A stretch of 64,000 nucleotides of DNA from an uncultured Rhodoferax sp. (lineage in GTDB: Bacteria; Pseudomonadota; Gammaproteobacteria; Burkholderiales; Burkholderiaceae_C). The position numbers were made by a program, and so were the translations under genes. The stretch is from positions 177,470 through 241,469 of the forward strand of contig NZ_CAMIHB010000001.1 in NCBI RefSeq assembly GCF_946221635.1, given 5' to 3'. Of this stretch, positions 16,420 to 24,354 are shown piece by piece; position 1 is the stretch's first letter, and the number at the start of each line of letters is the position of its first letter. A model generated the notes under the pieces. It was not told the DNA's origin. It saw only the letters and a program-made list of their open reading frames with translations, and searched no databases.

Positions 16420-16909
16420 TGTGCCCGTCCACCTGCCGGAGGGGCCGTTTGCAGGCCCTGCCGCCTTTGCCCAGCTATTGCGGGATGCCTTGGCATGCGC
16501 GGCGCGCGAGGGCTGGCCGGAGATGGTGTGGTGCGATGCGGATTACCTGGATTGGCCGCTGCGCGAGCGTGCCGTGGTGGAGGCCTTGAATGCATGGGCT
16601 GGCAGCGGCCGGCGCCTCTTGATGCTGGCCCACCGCTATGACGAAGTGCAGCGTCACCACGCACGATTCGTGCAGTGGCGTGGCACGTGGGGACATCTGG
16701 TTGATTGCCGTGTGTGCAGGCACCTGGATGCTTCGGAATTGCCCAGTGCGTTGTGGAGTCCGCACTGGGTGCTGCGCCGCTTGGGCAGGGAGCGGTGCAC
16801 CGGCGTCGCCAGTCACGAAGCCCAGCGCCGCGTATTGCTGCGCGAGGAGCTGGAGGAGTGTCGACGCCAGAGTTCACCCGGCTTTCCCAGCACCATTTTG
16901 GGTTTGTGA
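16412..16909 (+). CDS. Conserved hypothetical protein coupled to roxA
   Basis: A 165-residue protein that starts inside the roxA stop region (eight-base overlap), so it is probably translated with it. There is no signal peptide or membrane segment. Visible conserved-looking blocks are DADYLDWPLRERAVVEALNA, LMLAHRYDEVQRHHARFVQW and a C-terminal SPHWVLRRLG, a pattern I associate with an uncharacterised Burkholderiales family of similar length, possibly related to phospholipase-D-like folds. No catalytic motif is evident. The position after a ribosomal oxygenase suggests a translation or stress role, but that is speculation. Confidence 0.7.
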   Translation: MPDVPVHLPEGPFAGPAAFAQLLRDALACAAREGWPEMVWCDADYLDWPLRERAVVEALNAWAGSGRRLLMLAHRYDEVQRHHARFVQWRGTWGHLVDCRVCRHLDASELPSALWSPHWVLRRLGRERCTGVASHEAQRRVLLREELEECRRQSSPGFPSTILGL

Positions 16910-16952
16910 AACTGCAAAGAGGGTTTACCCGTACGCACCGATTTGGGTCTTG

Positions 16953-16958
16953 TATAAT
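16953..16958 (+). promoter_or_regulatory. Promoter -10 for the Ala-rich lipoprotein
   Basis: A perfect TATAAT in the context CTTGTATAAT lies 105 bases before the lipoprotein ATG, implying a leader of about 100 bases. The -35 region is weak. This is the only strong -10 downstream of the roxA operon. Confidence 0.55.
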
Positions 16959-17018
16959 TTTTAGCTCTGGGGAAAGAGATCGAATGCTTTTGCCAGGGCT
17001 GGGTGGCTTGCTGCCCAG

Positions 17019-17036
17019 ACAATTTCCGGAAATTGT
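17019..17036. promoter_or_regulatory. 18-bp perfect palindrome in the lipoprotein leader
   Basis: ACAATTTCCGGAAATTGT is a perfect 18-bp palindrome 27 bases before the lipoprotein ATG, within the predicted transcript. A second hairpin-forming stretch (GGGTGGCTTGCTGCCC, 17001-17016) precedes it. The sequence between the palindrome and the ATG is A/T-rich and has no Shine-Dalgarno. It may be an operator or an mRNA structure. Confidence 0.5.
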
Positions 17037-17063
17037 TTCGTTAACTCACTTAAAGTTTTAAAA

Positions 17064-17261
17064 ATGAACAAGTCTCTCGTTTTGGCAGCTGTGATCGCTG
17101 CTGCTGCCCTGGCTGCTTGCGGTAAGAAAGAAGAAGCTCCTGCTGCTGCTCCCGCCGCTGAAGCTCCTGCTGCTGCTCCCGCTCCCGCCGCTGCGCCTGC
17201 TGCTGACGCTTCCGCGCCTGCTGCTCCCGCTGCTGCTGCTTCCGAGCCCGCAAAGCAATAA
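17064..17261 (+). CDS. Small alanine/proline-rich lipoprotein
   Basis: A 65-residue predicted lipoprotein. The signal peptide MNKSLVLAAVIAAAALAAC ends in a lipobox (LAAC), after which come KKEEAP and then repeated Ala/Pro blocks to the C-terminus, ending SEPAKQ. Such low-complexity tethers are common and strongly expressed in Comamonadaceae, probably anchored in the outer or inner membrane; the role is unknown. The gene has its own TATAAT promoter, a 100-base structured leader and a strong terminator, so it is a stand-alone unit. The absence of a ribosome-binding site before ATG is odd. Confidence 0.8.
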   Translation: MNKSLVLAAVIAAAALAACGKKEEAPAAAPAAEAPAAAPAPAAAPAADASAPAAPAAAASEPAKQ

Positions 17262-17276
17262 TCTGTTCGCAGATGA

Positions 17277-17304
17277 AAAAACCACCGCAAGGTGGTTTTT
17301 TTTC
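17277..17304 (+). terminator. Rho-independent terminator of the lipoprotein gene
   Basis: AAAACCACC-GCAA-GGTGGTTTT followed by a run of T residues forms a strong intrinsic terminator 15 bases after the lipoprotein stop codon. Confidence 0.92.
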
Positions 17305-17329
17305 GTCCCTACTTTCAGCCCCTGCGAGG

Positions 17330-17441
17330 CATGCCTCCGGCGCGCGTGCCTGAACCGTGGGACACCGCAGAACTGGCTTTGCCAGGCCGCCGGGTGTCAC
17401 CCCCCCCCTCCGGGGGGGGGCGGCAAAGCCGACTCAGGGGG
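17330..17441. repeat. GC-rich intergenic repeat-like element
   Basis: The gap before the bamC stop holds CCTCCGGCGCG, a GTGGGACACCGCAGAACTGG segment, GGCTTTGCC, GCCGCCGGGTGTCACC, then a long C-run followed by a G-run hairpin (about 17400-17420) and GGCAAAGCCGACTCAGGGGG. It resembles, from memory, a dispersed Comamonadaceae intergenic element, but I see only one copy here. It may serve as a downstream element for the convergent lipoprotein and bamC genes. Confidence 0.45.
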
Positions 17442-18542
17442 CTACTTGATATCGTCGGCCAAGACCTTGACGATGCGCTGGGTGATGGCAGAGCTCTCGG
17501 GCTGACCGGAGGCATCCAGCACCAAAACATGGGACTGTTCACCCTGGCTGCGCACCGCGATCTGGTACTTGGTTGGCGGAGCGTTCTTGGCGGAGCCACT
17601 GAACAGCTTGCTGAAGAAGCCGGGTTCGGTGTTTTCGGAGGTGGTGCTCACATAGCGCACAAAATAAATGCCCTGCTTGCGGTCCCGATCCTCCACGGTG
17701 AAGCCCGTACGGTCCAGGGCCAGGCCCACACGGCGCCAGGCGCGGTCAAAGCCTTCTTCCAGCTTCACGGCGGGTTGGCCATTCACGCTGGTGACGGCGG
17801 CGGTGGGCTTGGCGGCACTGCTGGCCACCAAGGCCTTGGACTGCTCCTGGGAAACGCCCAGTTTGACCATCAGGCGGCGCAGGAATTCGGCTTCGAGTTC
17901 TGGGTCTACTGCGCGCGGCTGCCACATGGTCTGCTTGTCGCCGGAGGTGGCACCGGCGTTCGCGTTGGTATAGACCTCCTGCATGCCACGGTGGCTGATG
18001 AAGATCTCGGTGCTACCGTCAGCGCCGCGCTCCAGGCGGGTGCGGAACTTGTCGCGCTCACCGGTGGAGTAGAGGGAGTCCAGCAGCTTGCCCAGCGTGG
18101 CGCGGATGAAGTCTTGCGGGATCTTGGCGCGGTTTTCGGCCCAGTCGGTCTCCATGATTCCCAGATTGCTCTGGTCCATGGCCAGCAGGAAACCGTTCTC
18201 CTGCCAGAAGTCCTTCACGGGCTCCCACAGCTTGTCGGCCGGGCGATTGACCACGAGCCAGCGCGTATTGCCATCGCGCTCGATGCGCACATCGCCCACG
18301 CTGAGGGCCGCTACGGGGACCTTGGTGTTGGCTGCCTGGTTGGCCTGGTAGCCGGACGCGGAAATCGCGCCATCCACCACGGTGTAGCGCGTGTCCTTGG
18401 ACAGTTGCGTCAGGTCGGGCGGGATGTCCAGCGAAGGGGCCTTGGCGGTGGAGCGGTAGTCCACCTTGTCGCTTTCCAGGGTGCCACAGGCTCCCAGCAA
18501 TACGGTGATACCAATGACGACTGCTTTGGAGGTGAAATTCAC
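17442..18542 (-). CDS. bamC: Outer membrane assembly lipoprotein BamC
   Basis: A 366-residue BamC (NlpB) lipoprotein of the BAM complex. The signal peptide ends in a lipobox (VLLGAC) at residue 19, followed by an unstructured segment that carries the BamD-contacting LDIPPDLTQ motif, and two helix-grip domains (about 90-190 and 240-365). As in most homologues it is next to dapA, 31 bases downstream here. The distance supports co-transcription from the dapA promoter. It functions at the periplasmic face of the outer membrane, with part possibly surface-exposed. Confidence 0.94.
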   Translation of the reverse strand: MNFTSKAVVIGITVLLGACGTLESDKVDYRSTAKAPSLDIPPDLTQLSKDTRYTVVDGAISASGYQANQAANTKVPVAALSVGDVRIERDGNTRWLVVNRPADKLWEPVKDFWQENGFLLAMDQSNLGIMETDWAENRAKIPQDFIRATLGKLLDSLYSTGERDKFRTRLERGADGSTEIFISHRGMQEVYTNANAGATSGDKQTMWQPRAVDPELEAEFLRRLMVKLGVSQEQSKALVASSAAKPTAAVTSVNGQPAVKLEEGFDRAWRRVGLALDRTGFTVEDRDRKQGIYFVRYVSTTSENTEPGFFSKLFSGSAKNAPPTKYQIAVRSQGEQSHVLVLDASGQPESSAITQRIVKVLADDIK

Positions 18543-18573
18543 AGGGTGTCCCAGAAACTTGGAGGGATAAGGG

Positions 18574-19470
18574 TCAGATCAGGCCGCAGCTCTTGAGCGC
18601 GCGCTCAAGTACCGGCTGGTTGGCTGCCGTGAGGGGGGTGAGCGGCAGGCGCAGGGCCGGCTGGCTCAGCCCCATGCGGGACACGGCCCACTTGACGGGA
18701 ATGGGGTTGGATTCCACGAACAGCGCCTTGTGCACGGGCAACAGCTGCAGCTGGATTTCCATGGCGCGGGCCACGTTGCCGGCCATCGCGGCCACGCACA
18801 GCTCATGCATGAGGCGGGGGGCGACGTTGGCAGTCACGCTCACGTTGCCATGGCCACCGCACAGCATCAGGGCCACAGCTGTGGGGTCGTCGCCGCTGTA
18901 GATGGAGAAGTGCTTGGGGGCTTCCTTGATGAGCCACTGGGCGCGTTCGATATTGCCGGTGGCTTCCTTGATGCCCACGATGCCGGGCACTTCGGTCAGG
19001 CGCAACACCGTGTCGTGTGCCATATCGGCCACGGAGCGGCCAGGCACGTTGTAGAGCACGATGGGCAGGTCGCCGGTGGCTTCGGCGATCGCCTTGAAAT
19101 GCTGGTACTGGCCCTCTTGCGTGGGCTTGTTGTAGTAGGGCACGACCTGCAACTGGCAGTCGGCGCCCACGCCCTTGGCAAATTTGGCCAGGGCAATGGC
19201 TTCGCGGGTGGAGTTGCCACCGCAGCCGGCCATGATCGGCACGCGGCCGGCGGATTGCTCCACCGAGACGCGGATGATCTCGCAATGCTCTTCCACGCTG
19301 ACCGTGGGGGATTCACCGGTGGTGCCCACCACGCCGATGCAGTCGGTGCCCTCGGCAATGTGCCAGTCAATCAGCTTGCGCAGCGCGGGGTAATCCACGG
19401 AGCCGTCGGCAAGCATCGGGGTAATGAGGGCTACGATGCTGCCCCGGATCGGACCTTTGGAAGCGTTCAT
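18574..19470 (-). CDS. dapA: 4-hydroxy-tetrahydrodipicolinate synthase
   Basis: A 298-residue DapA condensing aspartate semialdehyde with pyruvate, the first step of the diaminopimelate/lysine pathway. The GSIVALITPM N-terminus, GTTGES (carboxylate-binding loop), VLYNVPGRS (catalytic Tyr), and VGIKEATGNIER (Schiff-base Lys) are all present. It lies upstream of bamC as in E. coli. A minus-strand TAAAAT (19503-19498) about 30 bases upstream of the ATG is a likely -10. Confidence 0.97.
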   Translation of the reverse strand: MNASKGPIRGSIVALITPMLADGSVDYPALRKLIDWHIAEGTDCIGVVGTTGESPTVSVEEHCEIIRVSVEQSAGRVPIMAGCGGNSTREAIALAKFAKGVGADCQLQVVPYYNKPTQEGQYQHFKAIAEATGDLPIVLYNVPGRSVADMAHDTVLRLTEVPGIVGIKEATGNIERAQWLIKEAPKHFSIYSGDDPTAVALMLCGGHGNVSVTANVAPRLMHELCVAAMAGNVARAMEIQLQLLPVHKALFVESNPIPVKWAVSRMGLSQPALRLPLTPLTAANQPVLERALKSCGLI

Positions 19471-19504
19471 GTCGAGTCGTTTGTTCGGTAAACGGGCATT
19501 TTAA

Positions 19505-20065
19505 CTAGAGTGTGTGGCGTGCCGGCAGAGCCCCGGATGTCGCTGGGGTAAAGCTGGGCAATGGCCGTTGGACGGCGGCAATCCGCTGGACAAAGCGGTC
19601 GGGCTGGGGCAGAAAGCCGTTTTCATAGGCCACGACGTGCAGACCCGCACACACCTGCAGAAGTTCACCGGCTTGCAGCAAAAAGTCAGGCCGGCTGGGG
19701 CGCCCCACGGTCTCGTTGCCGGCGGCAAAGGTTTCGTACAGCAGCACCCCGCCCGGCGCCAGGCTCGCCAATAGCGTGGGAAACAGCGGGCGCCAGAGGT
19801 AGTTGGTCACCACGACGGCGTCAAACTGACGTGGCACCCCGCCTTCCATCAGGGGCCAGGGGGCGTTCTCGATGTCGGCCGTGACCAGGCTTGCCATGGG
19901 AGCCTCTTGTGCAGAAATCGCGGTGTCCCGGTCGATCCCAGTCACGGCGTAGCCCCGTGCGGCAAACCACCGCAGATGCCGGCCACCGCCGCAGGCCACA
20001 TCCAGCACCGTGGCACCCGGGGCCAGCAAATGGGTCCAGCGCTGCACCCAGGGAGATGCGCTCAT
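19505..20065 (-). CDS. Class I SAM-dependent methyltransferase
   Basis: A 186-residue methyltransferase with a Rossmann SAM site: motif I is VLDVACGGGRHLRWF, an acidic ribose-binding residue follows in VTGIDRDT, and VVVTNYLWRPL forms motif IV. It resembles TehB/UbiE-type small-molecule methyltransferases; the substrate is unknown. It is the last gene of a four-gene minus-strand run and overlaps the SDR stop by four bases (ATGA), so it is probably coupled to it. Its 3' end is close to the dapA promoter. Confidence 0.82.
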   Translation of the reverse strand: MSASPWVQRWTHLLAPGATVLDVACGGGRHLRWFAARGYAVTGIDRDTAISAQEAPMASLVTADIENAPWPLMEGGVPRQFDAVVVTNYLWRPLFPTLLASLAPGGVLLYETFAAGNETVGRPSRPDFLLQAGELLQVCAGLHVVAYENGFLPQPDRFVQRIAAVQRPLPSFTPATSGALPARHTL

Positions 20066-20886
20066 TGGGGTTTGACGTGGTCTTTGAGTGCGGCCAGCGC
20101 TATCTTTTCCACCAGGCCCGGGGCGATCAGCTTGAGGAAGCGGCCCAGTTTGCCCTTGGTGGTCATCACGACTTCGCGCTCACGCCGTGCCATGCCGTCC
20201 AGGATCAGGCGGGCGCATTCCTCCACGGTCATGGCACCGTCTTCCTTGAGACCGCTGGAGCCCGCAGCCTGGCCGGAGGCATTGAGGCCGCGGCTGCGGA
20301 TATTGGTCAGCACCACACCGGGGTAGGCCGTGGTGACGCTGACACCGGCACCGCGCAGCTCGGCGCGCAGGGCTTCAAAGAAGCCGGCCATGGCGAACTT
20401 GGAAGCGCTGTAGGCGGTGCGCCCCGGCACGCCGACCAAGCCAGCCAGCGAGGAGACGGCGACGATGCGGCCCCGACTGGCCTGCAGATGGGGCAGGGCG
20501 GCGTGGGTACACCAGACGCTGCCCCAGAGATTGATGCGCATGAGGTTTTCGTACCAGCCCAGGTCCTCGGCTTTGACCTCGCTGAACAGGGCCTGGGCCG
20601 AGATGCCGGCGTTGTTGATGAGCGCGTCCAGGTGCCCGAAGCGCTGCATGGCCTGGGCCACCAAAGCGCGGCACTGCCCCTCGTCCGACACGTCGGTGGG
20701 TACCACCAGCGTTTGGGCGCCCAGGGCCGCGCACTGCTGGGCCACGGCCTCCAGCGCAGCCGTATTGCGTGCGGCCAGCACCAAGGCAGCCTGACCGCCG
20801 TGCCGTCGTGCCAGCTGGCGCGCCATTTCGGCGCCGATGCCGTCGGAGGCGCCCGTAATGATGGTGGTGTTCAGGGCAGTGTTCAT
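20062..20886 (-). CDS. Short-chain dehydrogenase/reductase
   Basis: A 274-residue classical SDR. The cofactor loop TGASDGIGAEMARQLA is near the N-terminus, NNAGIS follows, and the catalytic set is Ser in VAVSSLAG with YSASKFAMAG (Y-x3-K). An Arg-rich region after strand 2 (LAARN) suggests NADPH. The start at 20886 gives MNTALNTTIITGASDGIG; longer frames run through the micro-protein gene and are rejected. The C-terminus has an extra helix (GRFLKLIAPGLVEKIALA) that may contact membrane, as in lipid-linked SDRs. It is coupled to the methyltransferase. Confidence 0.88.
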   Translation of the reverse strand: MNTALNTTIITGASDGIGAEMARQLARRHGGQAALVLAARNTAALEAVAQQCAALGAQTLVVPTDVSDEGQCRALVAQAMQRFGHLDALINNAGISAQALFSEVKAEDLGWYENLMRINLWGSVWCTHAALPHLQASRGRIVAVSSLAGLVGVPGRTAYSASKFAMAGFFEALRAELRGAGVSVTTAYPGVVLTNIRSRGLNASGQAAGSSGLKEDGAMTVEECARLILDGMARREREVVMTTKGKLGRFLKLIAPGLVEKIALAALKDHVKPQ

Positions 20887-20890
20887 GGCG

Positions 20891-21019
20891 TTTTCAGAAG
20901 CAGGCCCAGACCTGGTTGGCAAGTTGCACCAGGAAATCGGGCCGGGTATAGAGGAAAAAGGCACCCGCCAAGGCCAGCGCGGCCAGGGCGCCGATCGCAA
21001 GACGGGTGGACGGGCGCAT
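20891..21019 (-). CDS. 42-aa single-pass membrane micro-protein
   Basis: A 42-codon ORF, starting ATG 21019 and ending TGA 20893-20891. It encodes MRPSTRLAIGALAALALAGA, then FFLYTRPDFLV, ending QVWACF: a basic N-terminus, one hydrophobic helix and a C-terminal tail with Trp-Ala-Cys-Phe. GAGGA sits eight bases upstream, immediately after the MFS stop. The SDR start follows only four bases after its stop. The fit between two genes, the ribosome site and the membrane-helix layout all support a real gene. I do not know its function; it might assist the adjacent transporter or SDR. Confidence 0.65.
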
Positions 21020-21030
21020 GGCGGGTGTCC

Positions 21031-22257
21031 TCAGGCCGTCGCCACGCTGCGGGGCGTACGGGCGATGGGGGCTTCACGCACCGGCAGGTTCACCAGCGCG
21101 GCGAACACGCCCAGGGCGATGGCGATGTACCAGACGATGTCGTAGCTCCCTGTCTTGTCATACAGATAGCCGCCCAGCCAGACGCCCATGAAGGAACCGA
21201 TCTGGTGGCTGAAGAAGACAAAGCCGCCCAGCATGGACAGGTGGGCCACGCCGAAGATTTGCGCCACCGTGGCATTGGTGGGCGGTACCGTGGACAGCCA
21301 CAGAAAACCCATGACCGAGGCAAACACATAGACCGACAGCGGCGAGAGCGGGGCCAGCAGGAACACGCTGATGGCGAGGGCACGGGCGAAGTAGATGAAG
21401 GCCAGGATGTGCCGCTTGGCCATTTTCTGGCCCAGCACACCGGCCACATAGGTGCCAAACACATTGAACAGGCCGATCAGCGCCAGCGCGTAGCTGGCCA
21501 CCTGGGGCGAGAGCCCCTTGTCTTTGAGGTAACTGGGCATGTGCACGCCGATGAACACCACCTGGAATCCGCAGACAAAGTAGCCCGCCATCAGCAGTTG
21601 GAAGCTGGGGTATTTGAAGGCCTCGCGCAGGGCTTCGGCAATGGTCTGCTCACGCTTGGCGGCGGTGGCCGCAGCGCCGAATCCGGGTTCACGCAGTCCG
21701 AAGGCCAGCGGAATCATCAGCAGCGACGCCACGCCCAGGGTGACCAGGGCTTCCTGCCAGCCCAGGTTGCTGATGAGGTAGCCCTCGGTCGGCACCATCA
21801 GGAACTGGCCGAAGGAACCCGCCGCCGCAGCCACACCCATGGCCCAGGAGCGTTTCTCGGCCGAGACATTGCGGCCAATGACGCCGTAGATCACGGCATA
21901 GGTGGTGCCGGCCTGGGCCATCCCGATCAAGACCCCGGTGGACAGGGAAAACAGCAGCGGCGTGTTGGCATAGGCCATGCCCGCCAGGCCGGCGGCGTAC
22001 AGCACCGAGCCGCCCATGATGACGCGGAAGGCGCCGAAGCGGTCGGCCAGCATGCCGGCAAAGATGCCGGAAACCCCCCAGACCAGGTTCTGGATGGCGA
22101 TGGCAAAGGCAAAGGTTTCACGGGTCCAGCCCTGGGCCTGGGTGATGGGCTGCAGCCATAGCCCGAAGCCGTGGCGGATGCCCATGGACAGGGTCACGAT
22201 GGTGGCGCCGCAGGCCAGCACCTGGGCGATGGAGAGGGGTTGTCGGGGGGCAGTCAT
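21031..22257 (-). CDS. MFS transporter (monocarboxylate/oxalate-antiporter-like)
   Basis: A 408-residue major facilitator with twelve predicted helices. Between helices 2 and 3 is the MFS signature GMLADRFGAFRVIMGG. SMGIRHGFGLWLQPITQAQGW resembles the OFA/MCT-like subgroup that carries small carboxylates. It heads the run MFS, 42-aa micro-protein, SDR and methyltransferase on the minus strand. It is divergent from parE, with a LexA-type box lying about 80 bases upstream of its start. The substrate cannot be named. Confidence 0.87.
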   Translation of the reverse strand: MTAPRQPLSIAQVLACGATIVTLSMGIRHGFGLWLQPITQAQGWTRETFAFAIAIQNLVWGVSGIFAGMLADRFGAFRVIMGGSVLYAAGLAGMAYANTPLLFSLSTGVLIGMAQAGTTYAVIYGVIGRNVSAEKRSWAMGVAAAAGSFGQFLMVPTEGYLISNLGWQEALVTLGVASLLMIPLAFGLREPGFGAAATAAKREQTIAEALREAFKYPSFQLLMAGYFVCGFQVVFIGVHMPSYLKDKGLSPQVASYALALIGLFNVFGTYVAGVLGQKMAKRHILAFIYFARALAISVFLLAPLSPLSVYVFASVMGFLWLSTVPPTNATVAQIFGVAHLSMLGGFVFFSHQIGSFMGVWLGGYLYDKTGSYDIVWYIAIALGVFAALVNLPVREAPIARTPRSVATA

Positions 22258-22333
22258 CCTGCGAATGTAGCCCGTTTGTCCCGGCCACGCTGGAGCCGGG
22301 GTGACAGGGGCGGGGTGGCAAGCACCTCGATTT

Positions 22334-22349
22334 CTGTATGTTCATACAG
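22334..22349. promoter_or_regulatory. LexA-type SOS box upstream of parE
   Basis: CTGTATGTTCATACAG is a perfect CTGT-N8-ACAG palindrome with seven-base arms, 35 bases before the parE ATG and in front of its TACAAT -10 (22370-22375). It fits the LexA consensus of beta- and gammaproteobacteria. It is also upstream of the divergent MFS operon. Regulation by LexA is inference from the match. Confidence 0.65.
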
Positions 22350-22369
22350 TTGTTTCTTTTGACCGCCAC

Positions 22370-22375
22370 TACAAT
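22370..22375 (+). promoter_or_regulatory. parE -10 element, possible leaderless start
   Basis: TACAAT ends eight bases before the parE ATG, and there is no ribosome-binding site between them, so transcription probably starts at or next to the initiation codon. Confidence 0.45.
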
Positions 22376-22383
22376 GCCGCGCT

Positions 22384-24354
22384 ATGGCTTCGAAACCCAA
22401 CTCTGAATATTCCGAATCGTCGATCCGCGTGCTCAAGGGCCTGGAGCCCGTCAAGCAGCGTCCGGGCATGTACACCCGCACCGACAACCCCCTGCACATC
22501 ATCCAGGAAGTGCTGGACAACGCCGCCGACGAGGCCCTGGCCGGCCATGGCAAGAAGATCAAGGTCACCCTGCATGCCGACGGCTCGGTGGGCATTGAGG
22601 ACGATGGCCGCGGCATTCCTTTCGGCATGCACCCCGAGGAAAAAGCCCCGGTGATCGAGCTGGTCTACACCCGGCTGCACGCGGGTGGCAAGTTCGACAA
22701 GGGCAAGGGCGGCGCCTACAGCTTCTCCGGCGGCCTGCACGGCGTGGGGGTCTCCGTCACCAACGCGCTGGGCAAGCGGCTCGAAGTCACCACCTACCGC
22801 GAGGGTTCCGTGGCCCATATCGTGTTCGAAGGCGGCGATGTGACCCAGGCCCTGCAGGTGCGCAAGGCCGGCGAGGGCGACCGCAAGCAGGGCACCACGG
22901 TGCGCGTCTGGCCGGACCCCAAATATTTCGAGTCCGCCGTGTTGCCCATGGGCGAACTGACCCATCTGCTGCGCAGCAAGGCCGTGCTCATGCCGGGCGT
23001 CAGCGTCACACTGGTGAACGAAAAAACCAAGGACAGCCAGAACTGGCTCTACAAGGGCGGCCTCAAGGACTACCTGGGCCAGACCCTGACGGCGGACCCG
23101 GTGATCCCCATGTTCGATGGCGAAGGTTTTGCCGATGGCAACAACGACACCTTTGCCGAAGGCGAGGGCGCCAGTTGGTGCGTGGCCTTCACCGAAGAAG
23201 GCCAGCCGGTGCGCGAGAGCTATGTGAACCTGATTCCCACCAGCGCCGGTGGCACCCATGAGAGCGGTCTGCGTGACGGTCTGTTCAACGCCGTCAAGAG
23301 TTTCATCGAGCTGCACAGCCTGCTGCCCAAGGGCGTCAAGCTCATGCCCGAAGACGTGTTTGCGCGTGCCAGCTATGTGCTGTCTGCCAAGGTGCTGGAC
23401 CCGCAGTTCCAGGGGCAGATCAAAGAGCGGCTGAACTCGCGCGATGCTGTGCGCCTGGTGTCCAGCTTTGTGCGCCCGACGCTGGAGCTGTGGCTCAACC
23501 AGCATGTGGACTACGGCAAGAAGCTGGCCGAGCTGGCCATCAAGGCCGCGCAGACCCGACAGAAGGCCGGCCAGAAGGTGGAGAAGCGCAAGAGCAGCGG
23601 CGTAGCCGTGCTGCCCGGCAAGCTGACCGACTGCGAGAGCCGCGACACGGCCTACAACGAAGTGTTTCTGGTCGAGGGTGACTCGGCTGGCGGCAGCGCC
23701 AAGATGGGCCGCGACAAGGAAAACCAGGCCATCCTGCCGCTGCGCGGCAAGGTCTTGAACACCTGGGAGGTGGACCGCGACCGCCTGTTCGCCAACACCG
23801 AAATCCACGACATTTCGGTCGCCATTGGTGTGGACCCGCATGGCCCTAACGACACGCCAGACCTGAGTGGCCTGCGCTACGGCAAGGTCTGCATCCTGAG
23901 TGATGCGGACGTGGACGGATCGCACATCCAGGTGCTGCTGCTCACGCTGTTCTTCCGCCATTTCCCCAAGCTCATCGAAGCTGGCCATGTGTTTGTGGCC
24001 CGCCCGCCGCTGTTTCGCGTGGACGCGCCCGCCCGCGGCAAAAAGCCCGCCAGCAAGGCCTATGCGCTGGACGAAGGCGAACTCACCGCCATCCTCGACA
24101 AGCTGCGCAAGGAAGGCGTGCGCGAAGGTGCCTGGTCCATCAGCCGCTTCAAGGGCCTGGGCGAGATGAACGCCGAGCAGCTGTGGGACACCACGCTCAA
24201 CCCCGACACCCGCCGCCTGTTGCCCGTGGCCTTGGGCAGTGTGGACTTTGGCGCGACCGAGGCGCTGATCACCAAGCTCATGGGCAAGGGCGAGGCCCAG
24301 TCTCGCCGCGAGCTCATGGAGCTGCATGGCGACTCGGTGGAGATCGACGTCTGA
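22384..24354 (+). CDS. parE: DNA topoisomerase IV subunit B
   Basis: A 656-residue ParE, the ATPase subunit of topoisomerase IV that decatenates sister chromosomes. The GHKL ATPase domain has LDNAADEALAG, DDGRGIPFGMHPEEK and GGLHGVGVSVTNALG. The TOPRIM domain has LVEGDSAGGSAKMGRD and DADVDGSHIQ. The short C-terminus lacking the GyrB insert supports ParE over GyrB, as does the nearby parC. The Shine-Dalgarno is absent and TACAAT lies eight bases before ATG. The stop codon is followed directly by a family A repeat. Confidence 0.96.
   Translation: MASKPNSEYSESSIRVLKGLEPVKQRPGMYTRTDNPLHIIQEVLDNAADEALAGHGKKIKVTLHADGSVGIEDDGRGIPFGMHPEEKAPVIELVYTRLHAGGKFDKGKGGAYSFSGGLHGVGVSVTNALGKRLEVTTYREGSVAHIVFEGGDVTQALQVRKAGEGDRKQGTTVRVWPDPKYFESAVLPMGELTHLLRSKAVLMPGVSVTLVNEKTKDSQNWLYKGGLKDYLGQTLTADPVIPMFDGEGFADGNNDTFAEGEGASWCVAFTEEGQPVRESYVNLIPTSAGGTHESGLRDGLFNAVKSFIELHSLLPKGVKLMPEDVFARASYVLSAKVLDPQFQGQIKERLNSRDAVRLVSSFVRPTLELWLNQHVDYGKKLAELAIKAAQTRQKAGQKVEKRKSSGVAVLPGKLTDCESRDTAYNEVFLVEGDSAGGSAKMGRDKENQAILPLRGKVLNTWEVDRDRLFANTEIHDISVAIGVDPHGPNDTPDLSGLRYGKVCILSDADVDGSHIQVLLLTLFFRHFPKLIEAGHVFVARPPLFRVDAPARGKKPASKAYALDEGELTAILDKLRKEGVREGAWSISRFKGLGEMNAEQLWDTTLNPDTRRLLPVALGSVDFGATEALITKLMGKGEAQSRRELMELHGDSVEIDV

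Noticed and set aside
17400..17420. C-run/G-run as a possible phase-variable tract
   Set aside because: It lies outside coding and promoter regions, between two convergent gene ends, so slippage would have no evident effect.
22369..24327. 652-codon minus-strand frame opposite parE
   Set aside because: Shadow of parE; no recognisable domain or start signal.
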